Assembly (NCBI GenBank): GCA_017935365.1
Contig: JAGBHT010000005.1
Location: 1-64,000, forward strand
DNA: 64,000 nucleotides
Direction: 5' to 3'
DNA from: Ruminiclostridium sp.
Lineage (GTDB): Bacteria > Bacillota > Clostridia > Oscillospirales > Ruminococcaceae
Shown here: one piece after another, positions 35,372-44,558 of the stretch
Layout: each line of letters begins with the position of its first letter
Numbering within the stretch: the first letter of the stretch is position 1
Position numbers and translations under genes: made by a program
The notes under the pieces: generated by a model
Told to the model about the DNA's origin: nothing
What the model saw: only the letters and a program-made list of their open reading frames with translations
The model's database searches: none

Positions 35372-35546
35372 GGGTATTGACCCATCCCCCTTGCCCCCTT
35401 CCCCGGAAGGGGGGGGAGAAGATAAGGGGGCTACCGCCCCTCAACCAAGCAGGAAGCTTGCTGTCAGCCGCACAAAGCTGTTGCACGATGCAACAGCACA
35501 AATGGCTGACGACCTGTATGGGGGCTACGCCCCTGCGACCCTATTG
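35372..35546. repeat. palindromic element with nested hairpins between accD and accC
   Basis: Hairpins in order: CCCCCTT / AAGGGGG type around 35386-35418; GGGGCTACCGCCCC (35427-35440); AAGC / GCTT with an AGGAA loop (35447-35459); outer stem GTCAGCC (35463-35469) / GGCTGAC (35504-35510) enclosing GCTGTTGCA / TGCAACAGC (35477-35497); then GGGGGCTACGCCCC (35520-35533). It ends GACCCTATTG, like other family members, and starts near GGGTATTGACCC. No gene is seen in it. Confidence 0.75.
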
Positions 35547-35579
35547 TAGATTATATTTTATCTGCTTTGTAATGTTTTA

Positions 35580-36929
35580 TCAATAATTCGTCAGATCCTT
35601 GCGGTTGAGGAAGCCTATATCGAAATTACCGCTTTCGACATCCTCGTCACGCAGGAGATTGAGCTGAAAATCAATATTGGTGTTGATACCCTCAACGAGA
35701 AATTCGGAGAGAGCAACCTTCATCTTCTGGATAGCTTCTTTTCTGTCCTCGCCCTTTACAAGCACTTTTGCTATCATGCTGTCATAGTAAGGCGGTATCT
35801 CATAGCCCTGATATACCGCCGTATCGATACGCACGCCGAAACCGCCGGGCATATGGATCGACTTTATCTTACCGGGGCAGGGACGGAAGTTGTTCTTGGG
35901 CTCTTCCGCGTTTATACGGCACTCGATAACATGACCTGTGAGCTTTATATCCTCCTGCTTATACTGCAGGGGAAGTCCTGCGGCAATGTTTATCTGTGCC
36001 TTTACAAGGTCAACGCCTGTTACCATTTCGGTAACGGGGTGCTCGACCTGTATTCTTGCGTTCATCTCCATAAAGTAGAAGTTCAGGTCCTTATCTACAA
36101 GGAACTCTACCGTACCTGCGTTTGCATAACCGCAAGCCTTAGCCGCTCTTACTGCCGCTTCGCCCATTCTCCGACGGAGGTCTTCCGTCATAATGGGGCT
36201 GGGGCTTTCTTCAAGCACCTTCTGGTTGCGGCGCTGTAATGAGCAGTCACGTTCGCCGAGATATATAACGTTTCCGTGTTCGTCCGCAAGGAGCTGTATC
36301 TCAACGTGTCGGGGGTTTACTATGAACTTCTCGATATATATATCATCGTTTGCAAAGAACTGTTTGGCTTCCTGCTTTGCGGCAGTCATTGCCGATTCAA
36401 GATCTTCGGGCTTTTCAACCAGTCTTATGCCGCGTCCGCCGCCGCCTGCGCTCGCCTTTACCATTATCGGATAACCGATCTTTGCGGCGATCTCCTGTGC
36501 CTCTTCAAGCGTTTCAACAACACCGTCAGAGCCGGGAACTACGGGGACGTCGTTTTCTATCATTGTCTTCTTTGCGTTCGCCTTGTCGCCCATAGCATCC
36601 ATAGCGTCTGCGCCCGGACCTATGAACTTTATTCCGCACTTGTCGCAAAGACGTACAAAGTGGCTGTTTTCGGAAAGAAAACCGAAACCGGGGTGTATCG
36701 CCTGTGCGCCCGTTATCTCGCAGGCGGCAAGCAGTGCCTTTGAATTAAGATAGCTGTCCTTTGACGGAGCGGGTCCTATACATACCGCCTCGTCCGCTAT
36801 CTGCGCGTGGAGCGCCGTTTTATCAGCGGTAGAATATACCGCGACAGTCTTTATGCCGAGTTCTCTGCACGCACGGATTATTCTAATAGCGATCTCGCCT
36901 CTGTTGGCGATGAGTATCTTATTGAACAT
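35580..36929 (-). CDS. accC: biotin carboxylase
   Basis: About 449 residues, standard length. ATP-grasp fold with [14 protein letters not shown] (ATP-binding glycine loop), the [15 protein letters not shown] motif, and [21 protein letters not shown]. It carboxylates biotin on AccB. It lies 17 bases after fabZ in the fab-acc operon. Confidence 0.96.
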   Translation of the reverse strand: MFNKILIANRGEIAIRIIRACRELGIKTVAVYSTADKTALHAQIADEAVCIGPAPSKDSYLNSKALLAACEITGAQAIHPGFGFLSENSHFVRLCDKCGIKFIGPGADAMDAMGDKANAKKTMIENDVPVVPGSDGVVETLEEAQEIAAKIGYPIMVKASAGGGGRGIRLVEKPEDLESAMTAAKQEAKQFFANDDIYIEKFIVNPRHVEIQLLADEHGNVIYLGERDCSLQRRNQKVLEESPSPIMTEDLRRRMGEAAVRAAKACGYANAGTVEFLVDKDLNFYFMEMNARIQVEHPVTEMVTGVDLVKAQINIAAGLPLQYKQEDIKLTGHVIECRINAEEPKNNFRPCPGKIKSIHMPGGFGVRIDTAVYQGYEIPPYYDSMIAKVLVKGEDRKEAIQKMKVALSEFLVEGINTNIDFQLNLLRDEDVESGNFDIGFLNRKDLTNY

Positions 36930-36946
36930 ACAGCGTTCGCCTTCCG

Positions 36947-37375
36947 TTACTTGATAGCAAAGGTGATCTCTGCGGATACCGCTTTTTCACCGTTTACCGT
37001 TGCAAGTGCCTTGCCGACACCGATAGGACCTTTTACCTTTATTATCTCTACTTCGAGTTTTAAAAGGTCGCCGGGCACTACCTGTCTTCTGAACTTGGCG
37101 TCCTTGACACCGCCGAACAGACCTATCTTACCCTTGTTTTCGGGGAGTGCAAGCATTGCTACTGCGCCTGCCTGAGCAAGCATCTCAAGCATAAGTACGC
37201 CGGGAACTACAGGATAACCGGGGAAATGTCCCTTGAACCAGAACTCGTCCTCTTTCATATATTTTGTGGCAACTACACGCTGACCGGGTTCCATCTCTTC
37301 GATAGTATCTATAAGCAGGAACGGATCTCTGTGAGGGATTATCTCCATTATCTGCTCTTTATTCATAAGTGACAT
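36947..37375 (-). CDS. fabZ: 3-hydroxyacyl-ACP dehydratase FabZ
   Basis: About 142 residues, a single hot-dog domain. The catalytic His is in [11 protein letters not shown] and the Glu in [20 protein letters not shown]. It dehydrates 3-hydroxyacyl-ACP in each elongation cycle. Lies between accB (13-base gap) and accC. Confidence 0.95.
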   Translation of the reverse strand: MSLMNKEQIMEIIPHRDPFLLIDTIEEMEPGQRVVATKYMKEDEFWFKGHFPGYPVVPGVLMLEMLAQAGAVAMLALPENKGKIGLFGGVKDAKFRRQVVPGDLLKLEVEIIKVKGPIGVGKALATVNGEKAVSAEITFAIK

Positions 37376-37388
37376 ATACAGTCCTCCG

Positions 37389-37862
37389 TTATTCTATTAT
37401 GATGAGCGGCTGACCGAACTCTACAGCCTCTCCGTCCTTTACCGCAATTGACTTTACAGTGCCGGATATATCAGCCTGTATCTCGTTCATTACTTTCATA
37501 CTCTCAACGATGCATACTGTGTCGCCCTCGTTTACCTTATCGCCGACCTTTACAAAAGGAGGCTTTGTGGGAGAGGGGGCTGAGTAGAATGTACCAACGA
37601 TAGGGCTCTTTATGCTCTTGCCTGTATCGGCAGGTGCAGCTACGGGAGCTGTCTGCGGTGCAGATGCCGGTGCTGCGGGAGCAGCCGCCATAGCCATAGG
37701 AGGCATTGCAGGCATAACGGGAGGCGCAGGAGGGGGATTCTTCTGACCGAGTTCTATCTCGAACTTGTCGTTCTTTACATACATATAGGACAGACCGCTG
37801 TCCTTCATAATACCGATAAATTCCTTTACGGCATCGGTAAGTGAATTAGTTTCAAACTGCAT
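37389..37862 (-). CDS. accB: biotin carboxyl carrier protein
   Basis: About 157 residues: an N-terminal helical part, a Pro/Ala/Met-rich linker (about 50-85), and a C-terminal biotinyl domain with the modified Lys in [10 protein letters not shown] (about residue 122). The usual EAMK is ESMK here. It carries biotin between AccC and AccA/AccD. Starts 19 bases after fabF. Confidence 0.95.
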   Translation of the reverse strand: MQFETNSLTDAVKEFIGIMKDSGLSYMYVKNDKFEIELGQKNPPPAPPVMPAMPPMAMAAAPAAPASAPQTAPVAAPADTGKSIKSPIVGTFYSAPSPTKPPFVKVGDKVNEGDTVCIVESMKVMNEIQADISGTVKSIAVKDGEAVEFGQPLIIIE

Positions 37863-37880
37863 ATTGTGTCAACCTTCCTC

Positions 37881-39116
37881 TCAGTCCTCTACGGGAGCAA
37901 ATGCTATACAAGCGTTGTGACCGCCGAAACCGAGCGAGTTGCTGAGTGCGCCTGTAATCTTCATATCTCTTGTGCCCTCGGGAGCATAGTCGAGGTCGCA
38001 TTCGGGGTCTGCCACCTTAAGACCTAATGTACGGTGTACCTTGCTGTTCTTTATCTGAAGAGCGCAGGCTACAGCTTCAACGCCGCCTGCCGCACCCAGG
38101 AGGTGGCCTGTCATTGACTTTGTGGAGTTGATGACCATATTCTTTGCGTGTTCGCCGAATACCAGCTTTACAGCGGCTGTTTCGATCTTATCGTTCATGG
38201 GAGTTGATGTGCCGTGTGCGTTTACATAGTTGAAAGTTTCGGGCGCTCTGCCTGATTCCTTTACCGCAAACTCCATAGCCTTTGCGCCGCCTTTACCCTC
38301 GGGATCGGGGCTTGTTTCGTGGTAAGCGTCGCAGGTAGCACCGTAACCGATAACCTCGGCATAGATGTTTGCTCCTCTTGCCTTTGCGTGCTCATATTCT
38401 TCAAGAATTACGATACCGCTGCCGTCGCCGAGAACGAAACCGCTTCTCTCTGCGTCAAAAGGAATGCTTGCTCTGTCAACGTCGGTTGACTTTGTAACAG
38501 CGTGCATATTGTTGAAACCTGCATAAGCAAAGCCGATCGAGCACTTCTCAGTACCGCCCGCTATCGCGACGTCCATATAGCCGTTCTTTATTGCGTGGAA
38601 CGCTTCGCCGATCGCGTGTGTGCCGCTGGCACAAGCTGATACTGTACAGTAGTTTATACCCTTGAAGCCTGTACGGATAGCAACCGTACCTGCCGCCATA
38701 TTACCTATCATTTTGGGGATAGTGAATACGGAAACTCTCTTGTTGCCCTTGTTGTGGTAAGCGAGGAGCTCTTCCTGAGTAGTTTCCATACCGCCTATGC
38801 CGGAGCCTATGATAACTCCGCATCTGTAAGGATCGAGATCCTTGAAGTCCGTTCCTGCGTCTTTAAGCGCCCTGTCAGCCGCATATACCGCATACTGTGT
38901 AAGTATATCGGTACGGCGAAGCTCCTTCTTGTCAAAAAGATCGTCTGCACAGAAATCCTTTACGGAAGCCTTTACATTAAGCTCATCACTCTGTCCGGGG
39001 AACCACTGCTCAAGCGTGAAGCCGTGCTTTCCTTCCAGAAGGCTGTTCCAGAAATCTTCTTTGGTATTTCCTATAGGGCTGACTACGCCCACACCGGTAA
39101 TTACAACTCTGCTCAT
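37881..39116 (-). CDS. fabF: 3-oxoacyl-ACP synthase II
   Basis: About 411 residues. Thiolase-fold condensing enzyme with Cys in TVSACASGTHAIGEA, one His in NAHGTSTPMND and the other in KSMTGHLLGAAGG. It elongates acyl-ACP with malonyl-ACP. Operon with fabG upstream (30-base gap) and accB downstream. Confidence 0.96.
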   Translation of the reverse strand: MSRVVITGVGVVSPIGNTKEDFWNSLLEGKHGFTLEQWFPGQSDELNVKASVKDFCADDLFDKKELRRTDILTQYAVYAADRALKDAGTDFKDLDPYRCGVIIGSGIGGMETTQEELLAYHNKGNKRVSVFTIPKMIGNMAAGTVAIRTGFKGINYCTVSACASGTHAIGEAFHAIKNGYMDVAIAGGTEKCSIGFAYAGFNNMHAVTKSTDVDRASIPFDAERSGFVLGDGSGIVILEEYEHAKARGANIYAEVIGYGATCDAYHETSPDPEGKGGAKAMEFAVKESGRAPETFNYVNAHGTSTPMNDKIETAAVKLVFGEHAKNMVINSTKSMTGHLLGAAGGVEAVACALQIKNSKVHRTLGLKVADPECDLDYAPEGTRDMKITGALSNSLGFGGHNACIAFAPVED

Positions 39117-39146
39117 TTTTTGTATTTCCTTTCGTGGCTTGTCTTT

Positions 39147-39881
39147 TTACATTGATAAGCCGCCGCTTATCTCTATTACCTGACCTGTTACATAGCTTGC
39201 GTCCTTAGATGCAAGGAATGATACAACGCCTGCTATCTCTTCAACTTCACCGCATCTGCCCATAGCTATCTGCTTTACCATAGCGGCTCTCAGTTCTTCT
39301 GAAAGAGCGTCTGTCATAGCTGTGTGGATAAAGCCGGGAGCTACTGCGTTACAGGTAACGTTTCTCGGACCGAGTTCCTTTGCGGTGGTCTTTGTCATAC
39401 CGATGATAGCCGCCTTTGTAGCGGAATAGTTCATCTGACCGGGGTTGCCGTAAAGGCCTGCTACGCTTGCAAGGTTTATGATTCTGCCGCTGCGCTGCTT
39501 CATCATAACCGAGCCTGCGAACTTTGTCATATTGAATACGCTCTTCTGGTTTACCGCAACAACGATGTCATAGTTTTCTTCGCTCATTCTTACAAGCAGA
39601 CCGTCACGGGTGATACCTGCGTTGTTAACCAGTACGTCAACGCTTCCGAAATCAGCCTTTACGCTCTTTACGAAAGCTTCGCACTGATCGTATTTCGATA
39701 CGTCTGCAATGTACTTCTCGCACTTTACGCCTTGTGCTTTTATCTTGTCCATAATGTCGTTGTTTTCAAAGCAGCTCTCGGCGATGTCGTTGAGTGCGAT
39801 GTCATATCCGTCCTTTGCAAGACGCAGAGCTATTGCCGCACCTATTCCTCTTGCAGATCCTGTAATGATAGCAGTTGCCAT
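39147..39881 (-). CDS. fabG: 3-oxoacyl-ACP reductase
   Basis: About 244 residues, short-chain dehydrogenase. NADPH-binding GSARGIGAAIALRLA, NNAGITRDGLL, catalytic Ser region LASVAGLYGNPGQMN and YSATKAAI (Tyr/Lys). It reduces 3-oxoacyl-ACP. Between fabK and fabF in the operon. Confidence 0.95.
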   Translation of the reverse strand: MATAIITGSARGIGAAIALRLAKDGYDIALNDIAESCFENNDIMDKIKAQGVKCEKYIADVSKYDQCEAFVKSVKADFGSVDVLVNNAGITRDGLLVRMSEENYDIVVAVNQKSVFNMTKFAGSVMMKQRSGRIINLASVAGLYGNPGQMNYSATKAAIIGMTKTTAKELGPRNVTCNAVAPGFIHTAMTDALSEELRAAMVKQIAMGRCGEVEEIAGVVSFLASKDASYVTGQVIEISGGLSM

Positions 39882-39906
39882 TTATTTTCTCCTTTGCTTT
39901 TATATT

Positions 39907-40833
39907 TTACTTGTTCAGCAGCTTTTCAGCCTCTGCGAACATTTCTTCCACTATTTCCTTAGCAGGCTGTACCTTCTTTACCAGTCCTGCGATAGCTCCG
40001 CATAAGAACGAACCTTCTTCAAGGTTGCCGTCCTGTACTGCCTTGCGCAGTGAGCCGAGTGTGATCTGCTCGAACTCGTCGGGAGTGATAGTTCCGTTCA
40101 TCTCGCCGCTTGCGAGCTTCTTCGAGAACTTTGTCTTTACGTTACGGCAGGGGTGACCTGTAGTTCTGCCTGTTACTATGCTGTCTGTATCCTTTGCGTC
40201 AACAACCAGCTGTTTATATGTAGGATGGATCTGGCACTCCTCTGCGGCGAGGAACCTTGTACCTACCTGTACGCCCTCGGCGCCGAGCATAAAGCTTGCG
40301 GCAATTCCTCTGCCGTCTGCTATACCACCTGCGGCGATAACGGGGATAGATACAGCGTCAACTACCTGGGGAACAAGACACATTGTAGTATTTTCACCGA
40401 TGTGACCGCCGGATTCCGTACCCTCTGCGATTACTGCCGCCGCACCGCTTCTTTCCATTCTCTTTGCAAGCGCTACGCTTGGTACTACGGGGATAACCTT
40501 GATACCTGCGTTGTTCCACGCTTCCATAAACTTACCGGGGTTGCCTGCACCTGTTGTTATCATAGGAACTTTTTCATCGATAACGAGCTGTGCGAGGTCG
40601 TCGGCATTGGGGCTCATAAGCATAATGTTTACGCCGAAAGGCTTGTCTGTCAGCGATTTTGCTCTTCTTATCTGATCTCTCAGATAGTCGATAGGAGCAG
40701 AACCTCCCGCGATTATGCCCACGCCGCCAGCATTCGATACAGCCGCCGCGAGTGTGCTTTCGGCGATCCATGCCATACCGCCCTGGAATATGGGGTACTT
40801 TATACCGAGTAATTTTGTGATCCTTGTTTCCAT
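39907..40833 (-). CDS. fabK: enoyl-ACP reductase FabK (FMN type)
   Basis: About 308 residues, TIM-barrel flavoprotein of the nitronate monooxygenase/FabK family. Motifs: YPIFQGGMAWIAE, GGVGIIAGGSAP, ESGGHIGENTTM, AAGGIADGRGIAASFMLGAE and VQVGTRFL. It carries out the last reduction of the cycle and replaces FabI, as in Streptococcus and Clostridia; such organisms are expected to resist triclosan-type FabI inhibitors. Operon position after fabH supports FabK over a nitronate monooxygenase. Confidence 0.93.
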   Translation of the reverse strand: METRITKLLGIKYPIFQGGMAWIAESTLAAAVSNAGGVGIIAGGSAPIDYLRDQIRRAKSLTDKPFGVNIMLMSPNADDLAQLVIDEKVPMITTGAGNPGKFMEAWNNAGIKVIPVVPSVALAKRMERSGAAAVIAEGTESGGHIGENTTMCLVPQVVDAVSIPVIAAGGIADGRGIAASFMLGAEGVQVGTRFLAAEECQIHPTYKQLVVDAKDTDSIVTGRTTGHPCRNVKTKFSKKLASGEMNGTITPDEFEQITLGSLRKAVQDGNLEEGSFLCGAIAGLVKKVQPAKEIVEEMFAEAEKLLNK

Positions 40834-40857
40834 TATTTTTATCCTTTCAGTCGTGAC

Positions 40858-41856
40858 TTAATATTCAAAAATCGTCGCACCGTAAGTAAGACCCGCGCCG
40901 AATCCGACAAGACATATCTTCATACCGCGCTTCAGTCTACCCTGACGGTCAAGCTCTGCAAGGCACATAGGGATACACGAGCTTGATGTGTTGCCGTGTG
41001 TTTCAAGGTTAGTATAAACCTTGTCAAGGTCAACGTTCATCTTCTTGAGTGCGGACTGGATAATTCTTATATTCGCCTGGTGGGGAATAACCAGATCGAT
41101 GTCGTTAAGCGATATGCCGGAATGTTCGCATACATATTCGACCGCATTTGCCATAGCGTCAACGGCAAACTTGTATACTGCCTTTCCGTCCATCTGTAAA
41201 TAACGCTCCTTGTTCGGAGTGTCGATAATATCCTTAAGACAGTCGTCACCCTTGAAATAGGGGTTGTTTCTGTCGTAGAAATTCTTGCAGTAAAGGCTCT
41301 GGAGCATATCGCCCTCTGCGCCGGAGTGGCTGTAGTACTCCTTGCCCTCACCCTTTTCGAGTACGACCGCACCTGCGCCGTCACCGAAAAGTATACAGCT
41401 TGCTCTGTCGGTGTAGTCTATCTGACTTGTCAGACGCTCGCTGGCAACAACGAGTATAGTCTTGTAGGTGTCGTTTGCAAGGAAGTTTCTTGCAATGTCG
41501 ACCGCTGTTATAAAGCCTGTGCAGGCTGTGTTTATGTCCATGCAGGCACAGGGCTGCGCACCGATCAGATTCTGTACAAGGCAGGCTGTGTTCGGATAAT
41601 AGAAATCGGGCGAGCAGGTCGAAACGATGATGCAGTCTATATCCTTCGCTGTCTTTCCCGCACTTGCAAGTGCCGCCTTTGCCGCCTCAGCCGCCATCAT
41701 GAAATTGGGCTTGTCGGGGCTCATACGTCTTTCACGGATACCAGTCCTTGTGGTTATCCATTCGTCTGTAGTATCAATGAACTTTGTGAACATTTCATTG
41801 GTGACTACGGTTTCGGGAGTGTATTCTCCCGTACCCAGTATCGTTATACCGTTCAT
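40858..41856 (-). CDS. fabH: 3-oxoacyl-ACP synthase III
   Basis: About 332 residues. Catalytic Cys in DINTACTGFITAVDIA (about residue 112), His in LVIPHQANIRII and Asn in THGNTSSSCIPMCL. It starts fatty acid synthesis by condensing acyl-CoA with malonyl-ACP. First gene of the leftward fab-acc operon; promoter predicted at 42008-42037, with a leader of about 145 bases. Confidence 0.95.
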   Translation of the reverse strand: MNGITILGTGEYTPETVVTNEMFTKFIDTTDEWITTRTGIRERRMSPDKPNFMMAAEAAKAALASAGKTAKDIDCIIVSTCSPDFYYPNTACLVQNLIGAQPCACMDINTACTGFITAVDIARNFLANDTYKTILVVASERLTSQIDYTDRASCILFGDGAGAVVLEKGEGKEYYSHSGAEGDMLQSLYCKNFYDRNNPYFKGDDCLKDIIDTPNKERYLQMDGKAVYKFAVDAMANAVEYVCEHSGISLNDIDLVIPHQANIRIIQSALKKMNVDLDKVYTNLETHGNTSSSCIPMCLAELDRQGRLKRGMKICLVGFGAGLTYGATIFEY

Positions 41857-41907
41857 ATCCTTTTCCTTCCGTGCGGCGTTCCTGACTGCCGTATTATATA
41901 TTAATTG

Positions 41908-41936
41908 TTGATTTTATTCTCTTTTTGTTGTATAAT
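41908..41936 (+). promoter_or_regulatory. rightward promoter in the fabH-fabD region
   Basis: TTGATT (41908-41913), 17 bases, TATAAT (41931-41936). It points to fabD, with a leader of about 215 bases. It lies inside the fabH leader. Confidence 0.65.
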
Positions 41937-41942
41937 AAATCA

Positions 41943-41994
41943 GTAACTGCGGAATATACCGTCCGCAGGGCATAGTTACCCCGTAAAGGTAAAC
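41943..41994. promoter_or_regulatory. dyad structures in the shared fabH/fabD leader
   Basis: GTAACTGCGG (41943-41952) pairs with CCGCAG (41963-41968) and AGTTAC (41974-41979). Overlapping its right arm, GTTACC (41975-41980) can instead pair with GGTAAAC (41988-41994). The two folds exclude each other and can form in transcripts from either strand. Candidate cis-regulatory RNA or protein site; no known family recognised. Confidence 0.4.
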
Positions 41995-42007
41995 GTGCTT
42001 ATATTTT

Positions 42008-42037
42008 ATTTTACTCTATTTCGGTACTGTTTGTCAA
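42008..42037 (-). promoter_or_regulatory. fabH operon promoter
   Basis: Minus strand TTGACA (42032-42037), 18 bases, TAAAAT (42008-42013). It faces the rightward promoter at 41908-41936, so the two transcripts overlap between their start sites. No FapR-like operator is recognisable. Confidence 0.65.
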
Positions 42038-42157
42038 CATTTATTTGAGTATTTGTATCATAACAGTGACAATGTGGGGTAAAAAGGGACAGTATATTTC
42101 AGAAATTCTGCAATATATAACAAATTATACCAAGAAAACAACAAGGAGAAACAGAAA

Positions 42158-43096
42158 ATGGCTGACAAGACAAAAACGATATTTCTTTTTTCGGGACAGG
42201 GCTCACAGTATAAGGGCATGGGTAAGGATTTTTACGATACCATACCCGAATGCAAAAAGGTGATAGAACTCGGCAGTGATATACTCGGATTTGACCTTGC
42301 CGCAAAGATATTTGACGGCGACGAAAAGGAGCTTTCACGCACGATAATCTCACAGCCCGCTATACTCGCGATGTCGCTTATGGCGCTTGAAGCCGCAAAG
42401 TCAAATGGCATTGAGGCTACAGCTGTTGCAGGTCATTCTCTCGGCGAATATGCGGCAATGGCGGCAAGCGGTATGCTGACATACGAAAACGCATTCAAGG
42501 CAATAAAGTACCGTAGCGAGGCTATGGACAAGGCGGCGCAGGCTAACCCCGGCGGTATGGCGGCTGTTCTCGGCCTTAAGGCTGACGTTATAGAACAGGC
42601 ATGCAAGGAGATTGAGGACGGCGGCGAGTATGTTACTCCCGTAAACTACAATTCACCCGTACAGACTGTTATCGCAGGTACTGCGGCAGGTATTGAAAAG
42701 GCTAAGGAAGCGCTTTCGGCAAAGGGCGCAAAGCGTATAGTTCCGCTTGCAGTGTCAGCCGCTTTCCACTCAAAGCTTATGACAAGCGCATCGGAAGAAT
42801 TTGCGGAAAAGGCAAAGGATATCCCCTTCAATACACCTTCGATGAAGTTCTACTGTAACGTGTACGGAAACGAGCTTACCGACTTCTCGGATATGCCCGC
42901 TTATCTTGCAAAGCACATCTGCTCACCCGTAAGATTTACCTCTGAGCTTGATGTTATCTCAAAGGACGGTTACGATACTTATATCGAGCTTGGTCCGGGT
43001 AAGGTACTCACAGGACTTGTAAAGAAAACGCTTGACGGCGTTACCGCTGTAAACGTTGAAAATCCCGACACACTTGAAAAGGCGGCAACACTCTGA
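42158..43096 (+). CDS. fabD: malonyl-CoA:ACP transacylase
   Basis: About 312 residues. FSGQGSQYKGMG at the start, the active-site Ser in VAGHSLGEYAAMAASG (about residue 93), a conserved His in VSAAFHSKLM and a Gln in ISQPAIL. It loads malonate on ACP. It is separated from the main fab operon and leads a rightward operon; its stop overlaps the PAP2 start (TGATG), suggesting coupled translation. Confidence 0.95.
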   Translation: MADKTKTIFLFSGQGSQYKGMGKDFYDTIPECKKVIELGSDILGFDLAAKIFDGDEKELSRTIISQPAILAMSLMALEAAKSNGIEATAVAGHSLGEYAAMAASGMLTYENAFKAIKYRSEAMDKAAQANPGGMAAVLGLKADVIEQACKEIEDGGEYVTPVNYNSPVQTVIAGTAAGIEKAKEALSAKGAKRIVPLAVSAAFHSKLMTSASEEFAEKAKDIPFNTPSMKFYCNVYGNELTDFSDMPAYLAKHICSPVRFTSELDVISKDGYDTYIELGPGKVLTGLVKKTLDGVTAVNVENPDTLEKAATL

Positions 43097-43716
43097 TGAT
43101 ATTTGAAAGTATAACGGCGCTTGACCTGTCGATACTTGATTTTATCCATAACACGCTGTCAAACCCCGTTATGGATGTTATAATGAAAATGCTTACCTAC
43201 AGCATTGAGTACGGAGCAATGGCTATTCTCGTATTCATCGTTATGATGTGCATAAAGAAGATGCGTAAAACAGGCTTTGCGGTTATGGGAGCAACGCTTT
43301 CGGTACTGTTGTTCGGCGAGCTGATAATAAAACATATAGTCTGCCGTCCCCGACCGTTTATGATAAACGGCGCTATCGAACTTATAATAAAAGCGCCGTC
43401 GGGATTTTCATTCCCGTCAAGTCATACCGCAATATGTGTGGCTATGGCAACGGCGATATATCTGTTCCATAAGCGGCTTGGAATTATCGCATATATCTAT
43501 GCGGCGCTGGTCGCATTTTCGAGAATGTACCTGTATGTACACTATCCGTCCGACATTATCGGCGGAATTGCGCTCGGCATAGGCTGCGGCATAGGTGCGG
43601 TGGCACTGGTGAAGCTGATTTATAAAAAGATCGATAAGCGTAAAGAACTTAAAGCGGAATTATCGGAATTATCCGAACAATCGGAACAATCGGAACAAAA
43701 GGAGCAAGAAATATGA
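43096..43716 (+). CDS. PAP2-family phosphatase
   Basis: About 206 residues with five or six membrane segments. PAP2 motifs are present: KHIVCRPRP (motif 1), FSFPSSHTA (motif 2) and SRMYLYVHYPSD (motif 3). Likely substrates are phosphatidic acid or undecaprenyl pyrophosphate at the membrane. The C-terminal 20 residues are a Glu/Ser/Gln repeat encoded by an imperfect 9-base tandem repeat (43660-43706). Its stop overlaps the aroE start by 4 bases. Confidence 0.88.
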   Translation: MIFESITALDLSILDFIHNTLSNPVMDVIMKMLTYSIEYGAMAILVFIVMMCIKKMRKTGFAVMGATLSVLLFGELIIKHIVCRPRPFMINGAIELIIKAPSGFSFPSSHTAICVAMATAIYLFHKRLGIIAYIYAALVAFSRMYLYVHYPSDIIGGIALGIGCGIGAVALVKLIYKKIDKRKELKAELSELSEQSEQSEQKEQEI

Positions 43717-44558
43717 CGGAAAATAAAAACGTATTCGGTATACTGGGACACCCTCTCGGTCATACCCTTTCCCCTCAGATACACACAAGACTTTTTGAAA
43801 TATCGGGCGAACAGGCTGAGTACAAGATACTCGACACAGCCCCCGAAAAGCTGACAGAGAGCTTTGACTATTTCAGGAGCCTTGCAGGATTCAACATTAC
43901 AATCCCTTACAAGATAGATATAATAAAGATGTGCGACAAGCTTGACGACACCGCAAAGCGTTACAACAGCGTAAACTGCATAGCTAACGTAAACGGCGTT
44001 TCGACAGGCTACAACACCGACTGCACAGGCTTTACAAAGGCTGTCGGCGCAATGGGTATGACCCTTATGAACAAGGTGTTACTGCTCGGTTGTGGCGGCG
44101 TAGGCAGAATGATGGCTATTGAAACTGTCCGTGAGGGCGGCGAGCTGACTATAGCTGTAAGAGAGACTGATGTCCCGGTGGCAACGGCTTTATGCGAAGA
44201 GATAAAGCAGACTTACAAGGATGCAAAGGTAAGTCACTGCCTTTTGGCCGATGTAAAGGGCGATTTTGACCTTATGGTAAACGCTACTCCCGTCGGTATG
44301 TACCCCAATATAGATGCAAGTCCGCTTACACAGCGGGCACTTGATAACATAACACTGAACGGTTTCTTTGACGCAATCTACAACCCCCGTGAAACAAAGC
44401 TCATGAAGATGGTTTTTGACAAGGGCGTGACAAAAGTCAGCGGCGGTATGCAGATGCTCGTATGGCAGGCGGCTGTAGCGCACACAATATGGAGCGGTGC
44501 GGAATATACCGCTGAGCAGGTGCAGGCTATTTCCGATGAAATGATGAGGCTTGTGTAA
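43713..44558 (+). CDS. aroE: shikimate dehydrogenase
   Basis: About 281 residues. Shikimate-binding GHPLGHTLSPQIH, NITIPYK, and NGVSTGYNTDCTGF; NADP-binding LLGCGGVGRMMAIE; and the late VNATPVGMYPN. It reduces 3-dehydroshikimate. Overlaps PAP2 by 4 bases (ATGA) and aroK by one base, so it sits in a tightly coupled operon. Confidence 0.94.
   Translation: MTENKNVFGILGHPLGHTLSPQIHTRLFEISGEQAEYKILDTAPEKLTESFDYFRSLAGFNITIPYKIDIIKMCDKLDDTAKRYNSVNCIANVNGVSTGYNTDCTGFTKAVGAMGMTLMNKVLLLGCGGVGRMMAIETVREGGELTIAVRETDVPVATALCEEIKQTYKDAKVSHCLLADVKGDFDLMVNATPVGMYPNIDASPLTQRALDNITLNGFFDAIYNPRETKLMKMVFDKGVTKVSGGMQMLVWQAAVAHTIWSGAEYTAEQVQAISDEMMRLV

Noticed and set aside
35377-35586. 69-codon rightward frame between accD and accC
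   Set aside because: Translation of the palindromic element.
40153-40812. 219-codon rightward frame
   Set aside because: Antisense to fabK; Cys-rich shadow frame without promoter or start signals.
41857-42157. FapR operator
   Set aside because: No sequence close to the known FapR dyad was seen.
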